Source of the DNA: Clostridia bacterium
GTDB taxonomy: Bacteria > Bacillota > Clostridia > DUPQ01
Assembly (NCBI GenBank): GCA_028690885.1
Contig: JAQVAJ010000001.1
Location: 1 to 37,481, forward strand
Reading direction: 5' to 3'
DNA: 37,481 nucleotides
In this document: positions 25,728 through 34,241 of the stretch, piece after piece
How positions within the stretch are numbered: the first letter of the stretch is position 1
How the letters are laid out: every line of letters starts with the position of its first letter
Translations under genes and position numbers: made by a program
The notes under the pieces: model-generated
The model's input: the letters and a program-made list of their open reading frames with translations, nothing else
Database searches by the model: none
Told to the model about the DNA's origin: nothing

Positions 25728-26846
25728 ATGTTAAGGAGTAATGGCAGAAATAAAACTGATTTTGTAATTTTCTTATTTGCGCTTGGATTGACCGCCTTTG
25801 GTTTATTGATGATTTTCAGCGCTGGTGCTCCTTATGCGAAAAGCAGATTTAACGATATATATTATTTCATAAAAGACCAGATGTTTGCTGCAGTAATTGG
25901 ATTAGTATTAATGCTTATAGCTTCGAGTGTAAGTTATAAATTGTATAGAAAACTCAGCTGGATTATATTTCCAATAGGATTAATACTACTGATTTTAACT
26001 TATATACCTGGTATTGGAGTAGCATACAGTGATGCAAGAAGATGGATAAATATCGGATTTGAGTTCCAACCATCAGAAATATATAAATTAGCTTTTATTG
26101 TTTTTCTCTCAAAAATAATTCTTGATTTTAAGAAACTGGATAAACCATTAATAGGATACTTTGTAACTATGGGTATCACTTTATCATCTGCACTTATAAT
26201 CTTTTTTCAGCCTCACTTAAGTGCTGCAATAATAATCACTTTGGTAGGATTCGTAATTATTTTTATTGGAGGTACAAAAATAAAATATCTCGTTCTTACT
26301 GTATTACCTGTAATCACATTGGCAGTTATTGGTGCATTTACCTATGATTACATGAAAGAAAGGATAATGACTTGGCTGGACCCTTTTGCATATCCTACTG
26401 ATTTAGGATATCAGATAATACAGTCGCTATATGCAATAGGCTCGGGGGGGCTTTTTGGAGTCGGACTCGGTAAGAGCACACAGAAATTTTTATATATTCC
26501 AGAACCGCAAAATGACTTTATATTTGCTATTCTTGCAGAAGAATTAGGATATATTGGTGTATTTTTAGTAATTGCGATGTTTTGTATGTTGTTATGGAGA
26601 GGGATAAGGATAGCAATATATTGTGAAGATATGTTTGGAACACTTCTTGCTACTGGAATTACTTCATTAATCTTTATTCAAGCTGCTCTAAATATCGCTG
26701 TTGTAACGGGCCTGGTTCCGAATACAGGTATTACACTTCCATTTTTCAGTTTTGGAGGAACCAGTCTGGTAATGTTTTTAACGCAAATCGGTATATTGTT
26801 GAATATTTCTAAACAATCTGTAGATAAAAGGGAGTTGAATGTATGA
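25728..26846 (+). CDS. ftsW: FtsW/SpoVE-type SEDS glycosyltransferase
   Basis: Second SEDS protein in the window, 372 residues, about ten membrane segments. Signatures are IGFEFQPSEIYKLAF, the loop motif EPQNDFIFAILAEELGYIG with Asp263, and TLPFFSFGGTSL. Its position between mraY and murG is that of ftsW/spoVE, so it is the likely septal polymerase partner of the PBP at 19658. The ATG at 25728 is the first possible ATG in this frame, since TGA at 25695-25697 closes the frame upstream. Its ribosome binding site is poor, so translation may depend on the upstream mini-ORF. It overlaps murG by four bases. Confidence 0.93.
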   Translation: MLRSNGRNKTDFVIFLFALGLTAFGLLMIFSAGAPYAKSRFNDIYYFIKDQMFAAVIGLVLMLIASSVSYKLYRKLSWIIFPIGLILLILTYIPGIGVAYSDARRWINIGFEFQPSEIYKLAFIVFLSKIILDFKKLDKPLIGYFVTMGITLSSALIIFFQPHLSAAIIITLVGFVIIFIGGTKIKYLVLTVLPVITLAVIGAFTYDYMKERIMTWLDPFAYPTDLGYQIIQSLYAIGSGGLFGVGLGKSTQKFLYIPEPQNDFIFAILAEELGYIGVFLVIAMFCMLLWRGIRIAIYCEDMFGTLLATGITSLIFIQAALNIAVVTGLVPNTGITLPFFSFGGTSLVMFLTQIGILLNISKQSVDKRELNV

Positions 26847-27940
26847 AGATTCTGATTGCAGGCGGAGGTTCTGCAGGACATATAAATCCAGCTATATCAA
26901 TTGCAAAGGAGATTGTAAAACACAAACCTGATTCAAAAATTTTATTTATTGGATCACAAAAAGGTCTTGAGAAGGACCTTGTGCCACGAGAAGGCTTTGA
27001 TATTAAATTTATAGAAATTGAAGGGTTTAAAAGACCTCTAACATTTAAATCCATTAAAACAGTTTTTATAATGATAAAAGGATTTTTTCAAGCGAATAAA
27101 ATTGTTCGTGAATTTAAACCTGACATATCCATTGGAACAGGAGGATTTGTATCAGGACCTGCTATTTTTGCAGCATATCTTCATAAATCAAAAATAATGA
27201 TTCATGAACAGAATGCTTATCCAGGTGTAACCAATAGAATGTTAAGCAGATATTCAGATGTAGCAATGACAAGTTATGAGTCAGCTTCAAAATTTTTTAT
27301 CAAATCAAAAAAAACTGTACTTACTGGGAATCTTATTGATGATTGCTTTTCTTCAATGGAAAAGTATAAACCAACAGAAGGTAAAAAGACTATAGTAATA
27401 ATAGGCGGTAGTCAAGGTGCAATGACAATTAATAATGCAGTTATCGGAATGATAAATGATCACATGAATAAGGATGATTTTAATCTAATATTTGCTCCTG
27501 GAAAAAAGTATTTTCAGCAAGTAGTAAGTAAAGTAATAAATAAACTGAACAATGTTATGATTCATGACTATATTTATGAAAGAAATACTATATATGCAAA
27601 AGCTGACTTAATGGTTATTCGTGGTGGTGCAATATCTATAAGCGAGATACTTGCTATGGGTAAACCTGCTATAGTTATACCATCTCCTTATGTACCAGAT
27701 CATGCACAAGAAAAAAATGCACAAATGATTTATAATAATGGAGCTTGTGAGATAATGTATGATAACGAAACCTTAACATCACATGCTTTGTATGAGAAAA
27801 TTTATAGTTTACTTAATAATAATCAAAGACTAATAGAAATATCAAAAAAAGCTTATTCTCTTGGTATACGAGATGCTAATGAAAGGGTATATAAAGAATT
27901 TTTGGAGGTATCTGATGAAATTAACAGTGTTGGGAAATAG
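26843..27940 (+). CDS. murG: UDP-GlcNAc:lipid I N-acetylglucosaminyltransferase
   Basis: GT28 glycosyltransferase, 365 residues, making lipid II at the inner face of the membrane. The N-terminal glycine-rich loop GGGSAGHINPA replaces the usual GGTGGH. EQNAYPGVTNR, IIGGSQGAMTINN and the C-terminal donor-site block PSPYVPDHAQEKNAQ are all family-typical. The ATGA overlap couples it to ftsW. The last 26 bases overlap the start of the next gene. Confidence 0.97.
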   Translation: MKILIAGGGSAGHINPAISIAKEIVKHKPDSKILFIGSQKGLEKDLVPREGFDIKFIEIEGFKRPLTFKSIKTVFIMIKGFFQANKIVREFKPDISIGTGGFVSGPAIFAAYLHKSKIMIHEQNAYPGVTNRMLSRYSDVAMTSYESASKFFIKSKKTVLTGNLIDDCFSSMEKYKPTEGKKTIVIIGGSQGAMTINNAVIGMINDHMNKDDFNLIFAPGKKYFQQVVSKVINKLNNVMIHDYIYERNTIYAKADLMVIRGGAISISEILAMGKPAIVIPSPYVPDHAQEKNAQMIYNNGACEIMYDNETLTSHALYEKIYSLLNNNQRLIEISKKAYSLGIRDANERVYKEFLEVSDEINSVGK

Positions 27941-28619
27941 CGGTCCATATCCAAGTGCTGAAAGACCGTGTTCTGGATATGTTGTTGAACTAAACAATAA
28001 GTTAATAATTCTTGATCTTGGAAGTGGAACTCTTATGAACTTTCAGAAAAGTTATAATATCGAAGATATTTCTTTTGTTATCCTATCCCATCTTCATTTT
28101 GACCACATGTCAGATATTCTGGTTTTACGCTATGCATTACAAGTTAAAAAAATGAAAATTGATTTATATTTACCAAAACAGCCCAAAAACATATCTTCAG
28201 TTTTAGCGTGTGATGAGTTTAATTTAATATTCATCAATCAGAACACTAGTATAAAAAGAGATGGATTTGATATTTCTTTTACAAGGACTACACATCCTGT
28301 TGAAACTTATGCAATTAAAGTTAATAATAGATTTGTTTACTCTGCAGATTTATCAGAACCCGATGATTTAGATGAATTTGTATATGGTGCTGATACCTTA
28401 TTAATTGATTCTGCTTTTTTAACAATTCAAAAAGGTAATAAAAAATTATTTCATTTATCTGCAACTGAATGTGCAATGATCGCAAGCAGACACAGGATAA
28501 AGAATTTACTACTTACTCATCTACCTCCTGATGCAAAACAAGCAGTGTATATTGATGAAGCTAAACCTTTTTTTGATAATGTAAGTGTTGTTCAAGTGAT
28601 GCAAAAAATTGATATGTAA
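27915..28619 (+). CDS. Metallo-beta-lactamase-fold hydrolase, YhfI/RNase Z-like
   Basis: MBL-fold protein of 234 residues. The zinc motif is LSHLHFDHMSD (HxHxDH), followed by THPVETYAI, the metal-bridging Asp in YSADLSEP and LLLTHLPP. It resembles B. subtilis YhfI and other RNase Z-related hydrolases of unknown substrate. I start at ATG 27915 because GGAGG (27904-27908) is six bases upstream and the protein then begins MKLTVLGNSGPYP, the usual first strand of the fold; the frame stays open further up only inside murG. It is probably cotranscribed with the cell-wall operon, though its link to peptidoglycan is unknown. Confidence 0.88.
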   Translation: MKLTVLGNSGPYPSAERPCSGYVVELNNKLIILDLGSGTLMNFQKSYNIEDISFVILSHLHFDHMSDILVLRYALQVKKMKIDLYLPKQPKNISSVLACDEFNLIFINQNTSIKRDGFDISFTRTTHPVETYAIKVNNRFVYSADLSEPDDLDEFVYGADTLLIDSAFLTIQKGNKKLFHLSATECAMIASRHRIKNLLLTHLPPDAKQAVYIDEAKPFFDNVSVVQVMQKIDM

Positions 28620-28665
28620 TTCTAATATTTTATATGGTTTTTATAACAATTCTATTAAAATGCTT

Positions 28666-28671
28666 TATAAT
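28666..28671 (+). promoter_or_regulatory. Possible promoter (-10 TATAAT) of the ABC/adaptor operon
   Basis: A perfect TATAAT lies 41 bases before the adaptor start in a very AT-rich 92-base gap. No convincing -35 is seen 16-19 bases upstream (the sequence there is TTATAACA-like). No terminator follows the MBL gene, so read-through from the wall operon is possible. Confidence 0.4.
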
Positions 28672-28711
28672 ATAAAAAATATGGTCTATTATATTGTCTG
28701 AAGGAAATGAA

Positions 28712-29704
28712 ATGAAAAAGAAAATAGCTTTCTTCTTAACAGTTTTTATATTATTACTTTTATTAACAGGATGTATGTCTTTATTTCCCCAAGAAGATGA
28801 GATGCTCAGCATGCCTGTACCAACATTTGTTCAAGTTGAATACAGAACAATAAAACCTCAAAGAGGTGATATTATAAAAAGGGTTAATGTCTTAGGAACA
28901 GTAGTTGCTGATTATCATGAGTCTATTGATATGAAATTTAATGTTGATGGATATATAAATGAAATATTTGTCGAAAATGAGCAGTATGTTGAGGAAGGCG
29001 AAATAATAGCCACCCTTAAGGAACCGGACAATAAGGAAAAAATTGAACAAGAATATACTGAATCATTGAATAGTTATCTGAATATACAGGAAAATTATTC
29101 TCAAAACAGAGCTACTGAATATGATTTAAGAAAAGCAGAGATAGCATATGAACATGCAAAAGAGAAATATGATGAGCTGCTTTATTATTTAGAATCATTA
29201 CAATTAAAAGCGCTAAAATCAGGATATATAGTTTCATTAAAGGAAATGCAAGAATCCGACCTTATTGGAAAAACACTCACTGTTTGTGCAATAGCAGAAA
29301 AAATTGATAAAATGGTTCAAGCAACAACAACTACTGATAATGTATCAAAATTACCTACAGGTACAGAAGTAACACTTGTGATAAAAGATACTGAATATAA
29401 AGGATATGTATCAAACTCAAGTGGAAACACATTAAGATTTAAATTGTTTGAAGATATGACATTTATGCAAAATGGAGATATTATTGAAGTTTATTTGGTT
29501 CTAGAAACTGCATATGATGTTCTGATGGTTCCTTCAACTGTTATAACATTTACTGAAGATAATAAAGGCGATATAAGAGTTTTGTCTGATGGTGCTCCAG
29601 TAACATATAGTATTACTTTTGGTTTAAGATCGGACACACATGTAGAAATTTTTCCTGACCAGGGTATTACGGAAGATACATTGATTATAACGGGGGTTAG
29701 ATAA
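28712..29704 (+). CDS. Lipoprotein HlyD/MacA-like membrane fusion protein (adaptor 1)
   Basis: Putative extracytoplasmic adaptor of an ABC exporter, 330 residues. A type II signal peptide ends in the lipobox LLTGC (Cys21), so it should be lipid-anchored outside the membrane. The MFP layout follows: a first half barrel/lipoyl segment (RGDIIKRVNVLGTVV ... VDGYINEIFVENEQYVEEGE), a helical hairpin (about 105-165), the second lipoyl half (LQLKALKSGYIVSL) and beta-barrel C-terminal parts (VLMVPSTVI). The start is ATG 28712 with AAGGAA at 28701-28706; the in-frame TTG at 28694 has no ribosome binding site. It is the first gene of a six-gene operon. Confidence 0.87.
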   Translation: MKKKIAFFLTVFILLLLLTGCMSLFPQEDEMLSMPVPTFVQVEYRTIKPQRGDIIKRVNVLGTVVADYHESIDMKFNVDGYINEIFVENEQYVEEGEIIATLKEPDNKEKIEQEYTESLNSYLNIQENYSQNRATEYDLRKAEIAYEHAKEKYDELLYYLESLQLKALKSGYIVSLKEMQESDLIGKTLTVCAIAEKIDKMVQATTTTDNVSKLPTGTEVTLVIKDTEYKGYVSNSSGNTLRFKLFEDMTFMQNGDIIEVYLVLETAYDVLMVPSTVITFTEDNKGDIRVLSDGAPVTYSITFGLRSDTHVEIFPDQGITEDTLIITGVR

Positions 29705-29708
29705 GAGT

Positions 29709-32540
29709 ATGCTACGTCTGATTATTAGAAAAATGTTTAATAACAAATGGATGGTAGCATGTTTGATTATAGGTTGCGCATTTGCCATTGCTGTCGCATC
29801 AGCTATACCAATGTATTCAGCTGGAATTTATGATAATCTTCTAGTAAATGAGTTTAAAAATCAACAGCAAAGGGATAATACATTTCCCTTTAGAATGTGG
29901 TACAATGCCACTTTCTTTGGGCTAGATAATTCATCGTCTAAAGTGAATTTCGATCAATTGGATAATATATTTTATGATGATTATATTAAAAACATGCCTT
30001 TGGATACAGTGTTTGAGTATAAAAACACCACTACAAAAGTATATTCTGTATTTGATCAGCAGAACTACCTTCTTAAACAGCAGGCAATAGAAAAAGGAGA
30101 GACTTTATCTTATAGAAATCTCAATGTTAAAGCAGATTATTCAATAACAGCAGCCGCTAATGGTGAAAATATGGTTGTGATTGAAGCAGGAAGGATATTT
30201 GAGAAGAGTACGGAAGATGATGTGATAGAAGCTGTCATAACGCAGCGATCTGCTGCCTTGTTCAGATTATCAGTAGGAGATTACTATTATCTTTATAACC
30301 GGCCAGTTGATGAACAAGTTGCCGCGAAGATAAAAATTGTAGGTATTGCTAAAGTTAGCGAAGAAGCATCTTCATTCTTTACTCTTTCTGATAAAACATT
30401 CTTAATAAGTTTTGAAAAGATGGAGGAGCTTATATCAAATTCGAAAATTACGCTCCAACAGGCAAATTGGTTTGCAGCATTTGACTATACTAAAATAAGT
30501 ATTCTAGATACCGATTCAATACTAAGCGCTTCTGCTGTACTTAAGCAGGATTTTCAAAATTCAGGATTATTACTTTCTTCATCAAATAATTATGTGGAAT
30601 TAATAAAGACATACGAGAGTAACACCTTGGTAATGCAGAGGATTTTTCTTCTTTTAATAATACCTGTTATATTAATGATAGCTATGTATGTTGTAATGAT
30701 TTCTCAGCTTATGATGGAGAGAGAAAAATCAGAAATAGCTACACTTGAAAGCAGAGGAGCATCAAGAGGACAGATATTTAAAATATATTTTGGACAAGGT
30801 ATTATTCTGTCCTTAATTTCTCTTGTACTGGGAATTCTACTTGCAAGGGGAATATGTCGTTTATTAGGAGCTTCAAATGGGTTTATGGAATTTGTAAACA
30901 GAACCGCAATTGATGCAAAATTCAGTATGACTTCCTTTATTTATGCGCTTATTTGCTGTCTTATTTACATGATTATGATTTTAATACCTGCGTATAAAGC
31001 CTCAAAATATTCAATAGTACAGCATAAGCAAAATATTGCCAATGGTTCAAAAAAATCATTCTGGCAAGTTATTTTTCTAGATTTGATCTTGTTAGCGATC
31101 TCCATTTACTTCTTGTATTCATATAACGAGATTAGTGATTATCTTAAAAATTCAGAACAGTCATTCATTGATTTTACATTATTCATAGCTGTCACATTAT
31201 TTGTAATGGGATTAGGTTTATTGTTTATAAGACTATTTCCTTATCTCATTAAATTTATATTTTTTATTGGAAAAAGATTATGGAGACCTGCATCATATAC
31301 TGCCTTTACTCATGTTGCCAGAGGAGGTAACTATAAGCAGTTTATTATGATTTTCTTGATACTAGCAATTAGTATCGGTATATTTAATGCGAACACCGGT
31401 AGAACCATAAACGATAACATTGAAGACAATATAAGATACAGAATAGGCGCGGATGCATTAGTAATAACTGGAAAAGAGCATTTCGATCCAGTTACAGGCA
31501 CAACAAGGATAATTGAAGATTCGGGTAGAGAACTGGAAATTATGGCTGATAAAATATGCGAATCTGAATATGTTGATAATTATTGTGTTATATATCAAAG
31601 CAATATGGAATTAACACAATCTCAATCACAGATACCAACAGAATTTATAGGAATAAACCCATATACATTCGGTAAAACTACAAGTTTACGCAATGATTTG
31701 AATGGTGGATTCCATCTAAACTATTATCTAAATTTATTATCTACTTATCCACAAGGTGTAATTATTTCGAAAAAGTTAGCCGATGAATATGAAGTAACTC
31801 AAGGAGATTATTTTAATTATGAGTACTCTGCCTTTTCAGAACAGATATTTATGGAAAATATTTTGGTAGTCGGAATAGTTGATTATTGGCCAGGTATAAT
31901 AGGGGATAGTTTCATTGTTTTAACAGAAGATAGTTATATTACAATGAAATATATTTCGATGAGAGGAAAAATTCTTCTTGACAAAAAGGACGGATATCTC
32001 GATAGTATACTGTTGGAAGATTTAAAAACCTATTTAGGTCATGGTGAATATATTTATAGTAGCGCATTTACTGATTACGAGCTGACACTTGAAAAGAAAA
32101 ATTCAATTCTAAACGGCATGAATGGAATATTAACATTAGATTTTCTTATATCCATGATAATCTGCTGCGTAGGATTTATAATTTTCTGGATTATATCTGT
32201 TAGACAAAGAGTCCTTCAATTTGGTATATTCCGTGCTATGGGAATGAAGAAAAGTGAGTTATATAGAATGATTTTCTTTGAGCAGCTTATGGTATCTTTT
32301 GTATCAGTTATAATGGGTATTGTTATAGGAGGGTTGACTACTCAGTTATTCTTACCACTGATAGAAAGACTATTTAAATTAGGTGAACTTGTAGTTCCAT
32401 TTACAGCATATCAAGATGGAATAGATTATATAAGAATTTATGTAATAACAGGGTTATCTTTAATAGTAGGATTATCAGTACTTCTAAGGTTTATATCCAA
32501 ATTGAAGATAGATCAAGCATTGAAGTTAGGGGAGGATTAA
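29709..32540 (+). CDS. FtsX-type ABC transporter permease with two FtsX modules
   Basis: Large membrane protein of 943 residues. A first membrane helix (about 12-35) precedes an extracytoplasmic domain (about 36-310), then a three-helix FtsX core (about 310-435). A middle block has further helices (about 450-560). A second extracytoplasmic domain (about 565-805) leads into the last three-helix FtsX core (about 808-935). The layout is like two MacB/LolC-type halves fused, which would let one chain form a whole pore. Such permeases usually move substrates at the outer face (mechanotransmission) and not through a channel. The two flanking ATPases would power it and the three adaptors would act outside. 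The substrate is unknown; peptide, lipoprotein or antimicrobial export are possibilities. Confidence 0.88.
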   Translation: MLRLIIRKMFNNKWMVACLIIGCAFAIAVASAIPMYSAGIYDNLLVNEFKNQQQRDNTFPFRMWYNATFFGLDNSSSKVNFDQLDNIFYDDYIKNMPLDTVFEYKNTTTKVYSVFDQQNYLLKQQAIEKGETLSYRNLNVKADYSITAAANGENMVVIEAGRIFEKSTEDDVIEAVITQRSAALFRLSVGDYYYLYNRPVDEQVAAKIKIVGIAKVSEEASSFFTLSDKTFLISFEKMEELISNSKITLQQANWFAAFDYTKISILDTDSILSASAVLKQDFQNSGLLLSSSNNYVELIKTYESNTLVMQRIFLLLIIPVILMIAMYVVMISQLMMEREKSEIATLESRGASRGQIFKIYFGQGIILSLISLVLGILLARGICRLLGASNGFMEFVNRTAIDAKFSMTSFIYALICCLIYMIMILIPAYKASKYSIVQHKQNIANGSKKSFWQVIFLDLILLAISIYFLYSYNEISDYLKNSEQSFIDFTLFIAVTLFVMGLGLLFIRLFPYLIKFIFFIGKRLWRPASYTAFTHVARGGNYKQFIMIFLILAISIGIFNANTGRTINDNIEDNIRYRIGADALVITGKEHFDPVTGTTRIIEDSGRELEIMADKICESEYVDNYCVIYQSNMELTQSQSQIPTEFIGINPYTFGKTTSLRNDLNGGFHLNYYLNLLSTYPQGVIISKKLADEYEVTQGDYFNYEYSAFSEQIFMENILVVGIVDYWPGIIGDSFIVLTEDSYITMKYISMRGKILLDKKDGYLDSILLEDLKTYLGHGEYIYSSAFTDYELTLEKKNSILNGMNGILTLDFLISMIICCVGFIIFWIISVRQRVLQFGIFRAMGMKKSELYRMIFFEQLMVSFVSVIMGIVIGGLTTQLFLPLIERLFKLGELVVPFTAYQDGIDYIRIYVITGLSLIVGLSVLLRFISKLKIDQALKLGED

Positions 32541-32541
32541 T

Positions 32542-33213
32542 ATGTCTGAATTGATAAAAGCAACTAAAATCTGCCGCGACTTCAAACAGGGAAGCAATAT
32601 AATACATGCATTATCTGATGTAAACATTTCAATAAATTCTAAAACGCTAACGATGCTTGCTGGTCGTTCCGGTTCAGGTAAGACTACCTTGATGAATATA
32701 GCAGGTGCACTCGATAGGCCTACTTCAGGAAAAATATATTTCGACAGTATCGATTTAACAGATTTAAGTGAAAGTAAGAAAGATGATATAAGAAGGAAGA
32801 ATATTGGGTTTGTTTTTCAGTCAGTCGCATTAATTTCTGTTTTAAATGCATATGAGAATGTAGAATTCGGTTTAAGAATGGCAGGTGTTAATCCAAAATA
32901 TTGGGACGACTTAGTAAGAGAATCACTTAAATTCGTTGGATTGGAAAAAAGAATGAAGCATAAGCCTCATCAGTTATCAGGCGGAGAACAGCAAAGGGTT
33001 GCTATAGCCAGAGCTATTGTCTCCAGACCAAAACTTATTTTTGCAGATGAACCTACAGCTGAACTGGATACCAAGTCAGGTTTGAAAATTGTAAATCTTT
33101 TCAGACATCTTGTTGATGAAGAAAATATGACAATAGTTATGACAACGCATGATCCGAGCATGATTGAGCTTTCTGATGATGTAATAAAACTGGAAGATGG
33201 GAGGGTTATATGA
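32542..33213 (+). CDS. ABC transporter ATPase 1 (MacB/LolD type)
   Basis: Nucleotide-binding subunit of 223 residues, the usual compact length. Walker A is GRSGSGKT (41-48), Q-loop Gln93 (FVFQS), signature LSGGEQQ (145-151), Walker B IFADE with catalytic Glu170, and H-loop His203 (TTHD). All are intact, so it should hydrolyse ATP. It starts one base after the permease stop and ends in an ATGA overlap with the second ATPase, so both are made together. Confidence 0.95.
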   Translation: MSELIKATKICRDFKQGSNIIHALSDVNISINSKTLTMLAGRSGSGKTTLMNIAGALDRPTSGKIYFDSIDLTDLSESKKDDIRRKNIGFVFQSVALISVLNAYENVEFGLRMAGVNPKYWDDLVRESLKFVGLEKRMKHKPHQLSGGEQQRVAIARAIVSRPKLIFADEPTAELDTKSGLKIVNLFRHLVDEENMTIVMTTHDPSMIELSDDVIKLEDGRVI

Positions 33214-34241
33214 AAATAGCTGATTTAAAAAGAAAGTTATTAACGATAATTCGTCCAAAAAAGTCAATAACTAGGGACATTACTGCAAAGAATTTTTATG
33301 GTAAGGATGATTCAGAAATACCTGGCTATACACCTGATCATATAATATTTTGTGATGGATTAGTTAAAATATATAAATCCAAAGATACTGAAGTAGTAGC
33401 ATTACAGGGTCTTGAACTGGAAATCAAAAAAGGCGAAATGATGGCTATTATAGGAAATAGTGGAAGTGGAAAGTCTACATTAATGAATTTATTAGGAGGG
33501 TTAGACAGACCATCTGCAGGAATACTAATTGTTGATGGTAAAAACCTTCTACGAATGAGGAAAAATGAAATTTTAGAATATAAAAAAAAGAAGGTAGGCT
33601 TTGTTTGGCAGAATAACGCAAGAAACCTTATACCTTATCTTCCTGCACTCCATAATGTTGAATTACCAATGCTTCTAGCAGGTAAAAAAAATGCAAGAAA
33701 AAAAGCAACAGAACTTCTTGAAATAATGGGGCTTAAGGACCGGATGCATAACCGATTATCACAATTATCAGGAGGTGAGCAGCAAAGAGTAGCAATTGCA
33801 ATTGCTATGGCGAATGATCCGGTTATCTTACTTGCTGACGAACCCACTGGAGCAGTTGATACTGCTACAGCTGAAATTATTTATAATATTTTCAGAAAAC
33901 TCAATAAAGAGTTTGCAGTTACTATAATAATTGTAACTCATGATAGAGCGGTAGCTAAAAATGTTGACAGGGTAGTTACTATAGTTGATGGACGTACTGG
34001 AAGTGAATATATCCGTAAAAAATCATATAAAGAGCAGATACAGGAATTAGACAGAATGTCAGGTGTTGAAGAATCAGAGACACATGAGGAAATGATTGTA
34101 GTTGATAGGCAGGGAAGATTGAAAATTCCAGAAGAGTATCTTGAACTTGCTAATATCCCAAATAACAGCAAAGTCAGGTTAAAAATGCAAGATGACAAGA
34201 TACTGATATATGGCAAGGATGAAAATGAAGAAGATGTTTAA
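33210..34241 (+). CDS. ABC transporter ATPase 2 with C-terminal AbrB/MraZ-like domain
   Basis: Second nucleotide-binding subunit, 343 residues. A basic N-terminal extension (1-45) precedes the ATPase core (about 46-265): Walker A GNSGSGKST (82-90), Gln134, LSGGEQQ (186-192), Walker B ILLADE (206-211), His244. All catalytic motifs are intact. After a linker (266-293) residues 294-335 read EEMIVVDRQGRLKIP, then EYLELANIPNNSKVRLKM. This has the DxxGR-IP pattern and strand-helix-strand shape of SpoVT/AbrB swapped-hairpin domains, and it resembles both hairpins of MraZ in this same window. A role in dimerising with or positioning the partner ATPase, or in regulation, is inferred. The 3' end overlaps the next gene. 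Confidence 0.9.
   Translation: MKIADLKRKLLTIIRPKKSITRDITAKNFYGKDDSEIPGYTPDHIIFCDGLVKIYKSKDTEVVALQGLELEIKKGEMMAIIGNSGSGKSTLMNLLGGLDRPSAGILIVDGKNLLRMRKNEILEYKKKKVGFVWQNNARNLIPYLPALHNVELPMLLAGKKNARKKATELLEIMGLKDRMHNRLSQLSGGEQQRVAIAIAMANDPVILLADEPTGAVDTATAEIIYNIFRKLNKEFAVTIIIVTHDRAVAKNVDRVVTIVDGRTGSEYIRKKSYKEQIQELDRMSGVEESETHEEMIVVDRQGRLKIPEEYLELANIPNNSKVRLKMQDDKILIYGKDENEEDV

Noticed and set aside
27861..27914. Longer form of the MBL protein starting at 27861
   Set aside because: The extra 18 codons lie inside murG, have no ribosome binding site, and precede the natural first strand of the fold at 27915.
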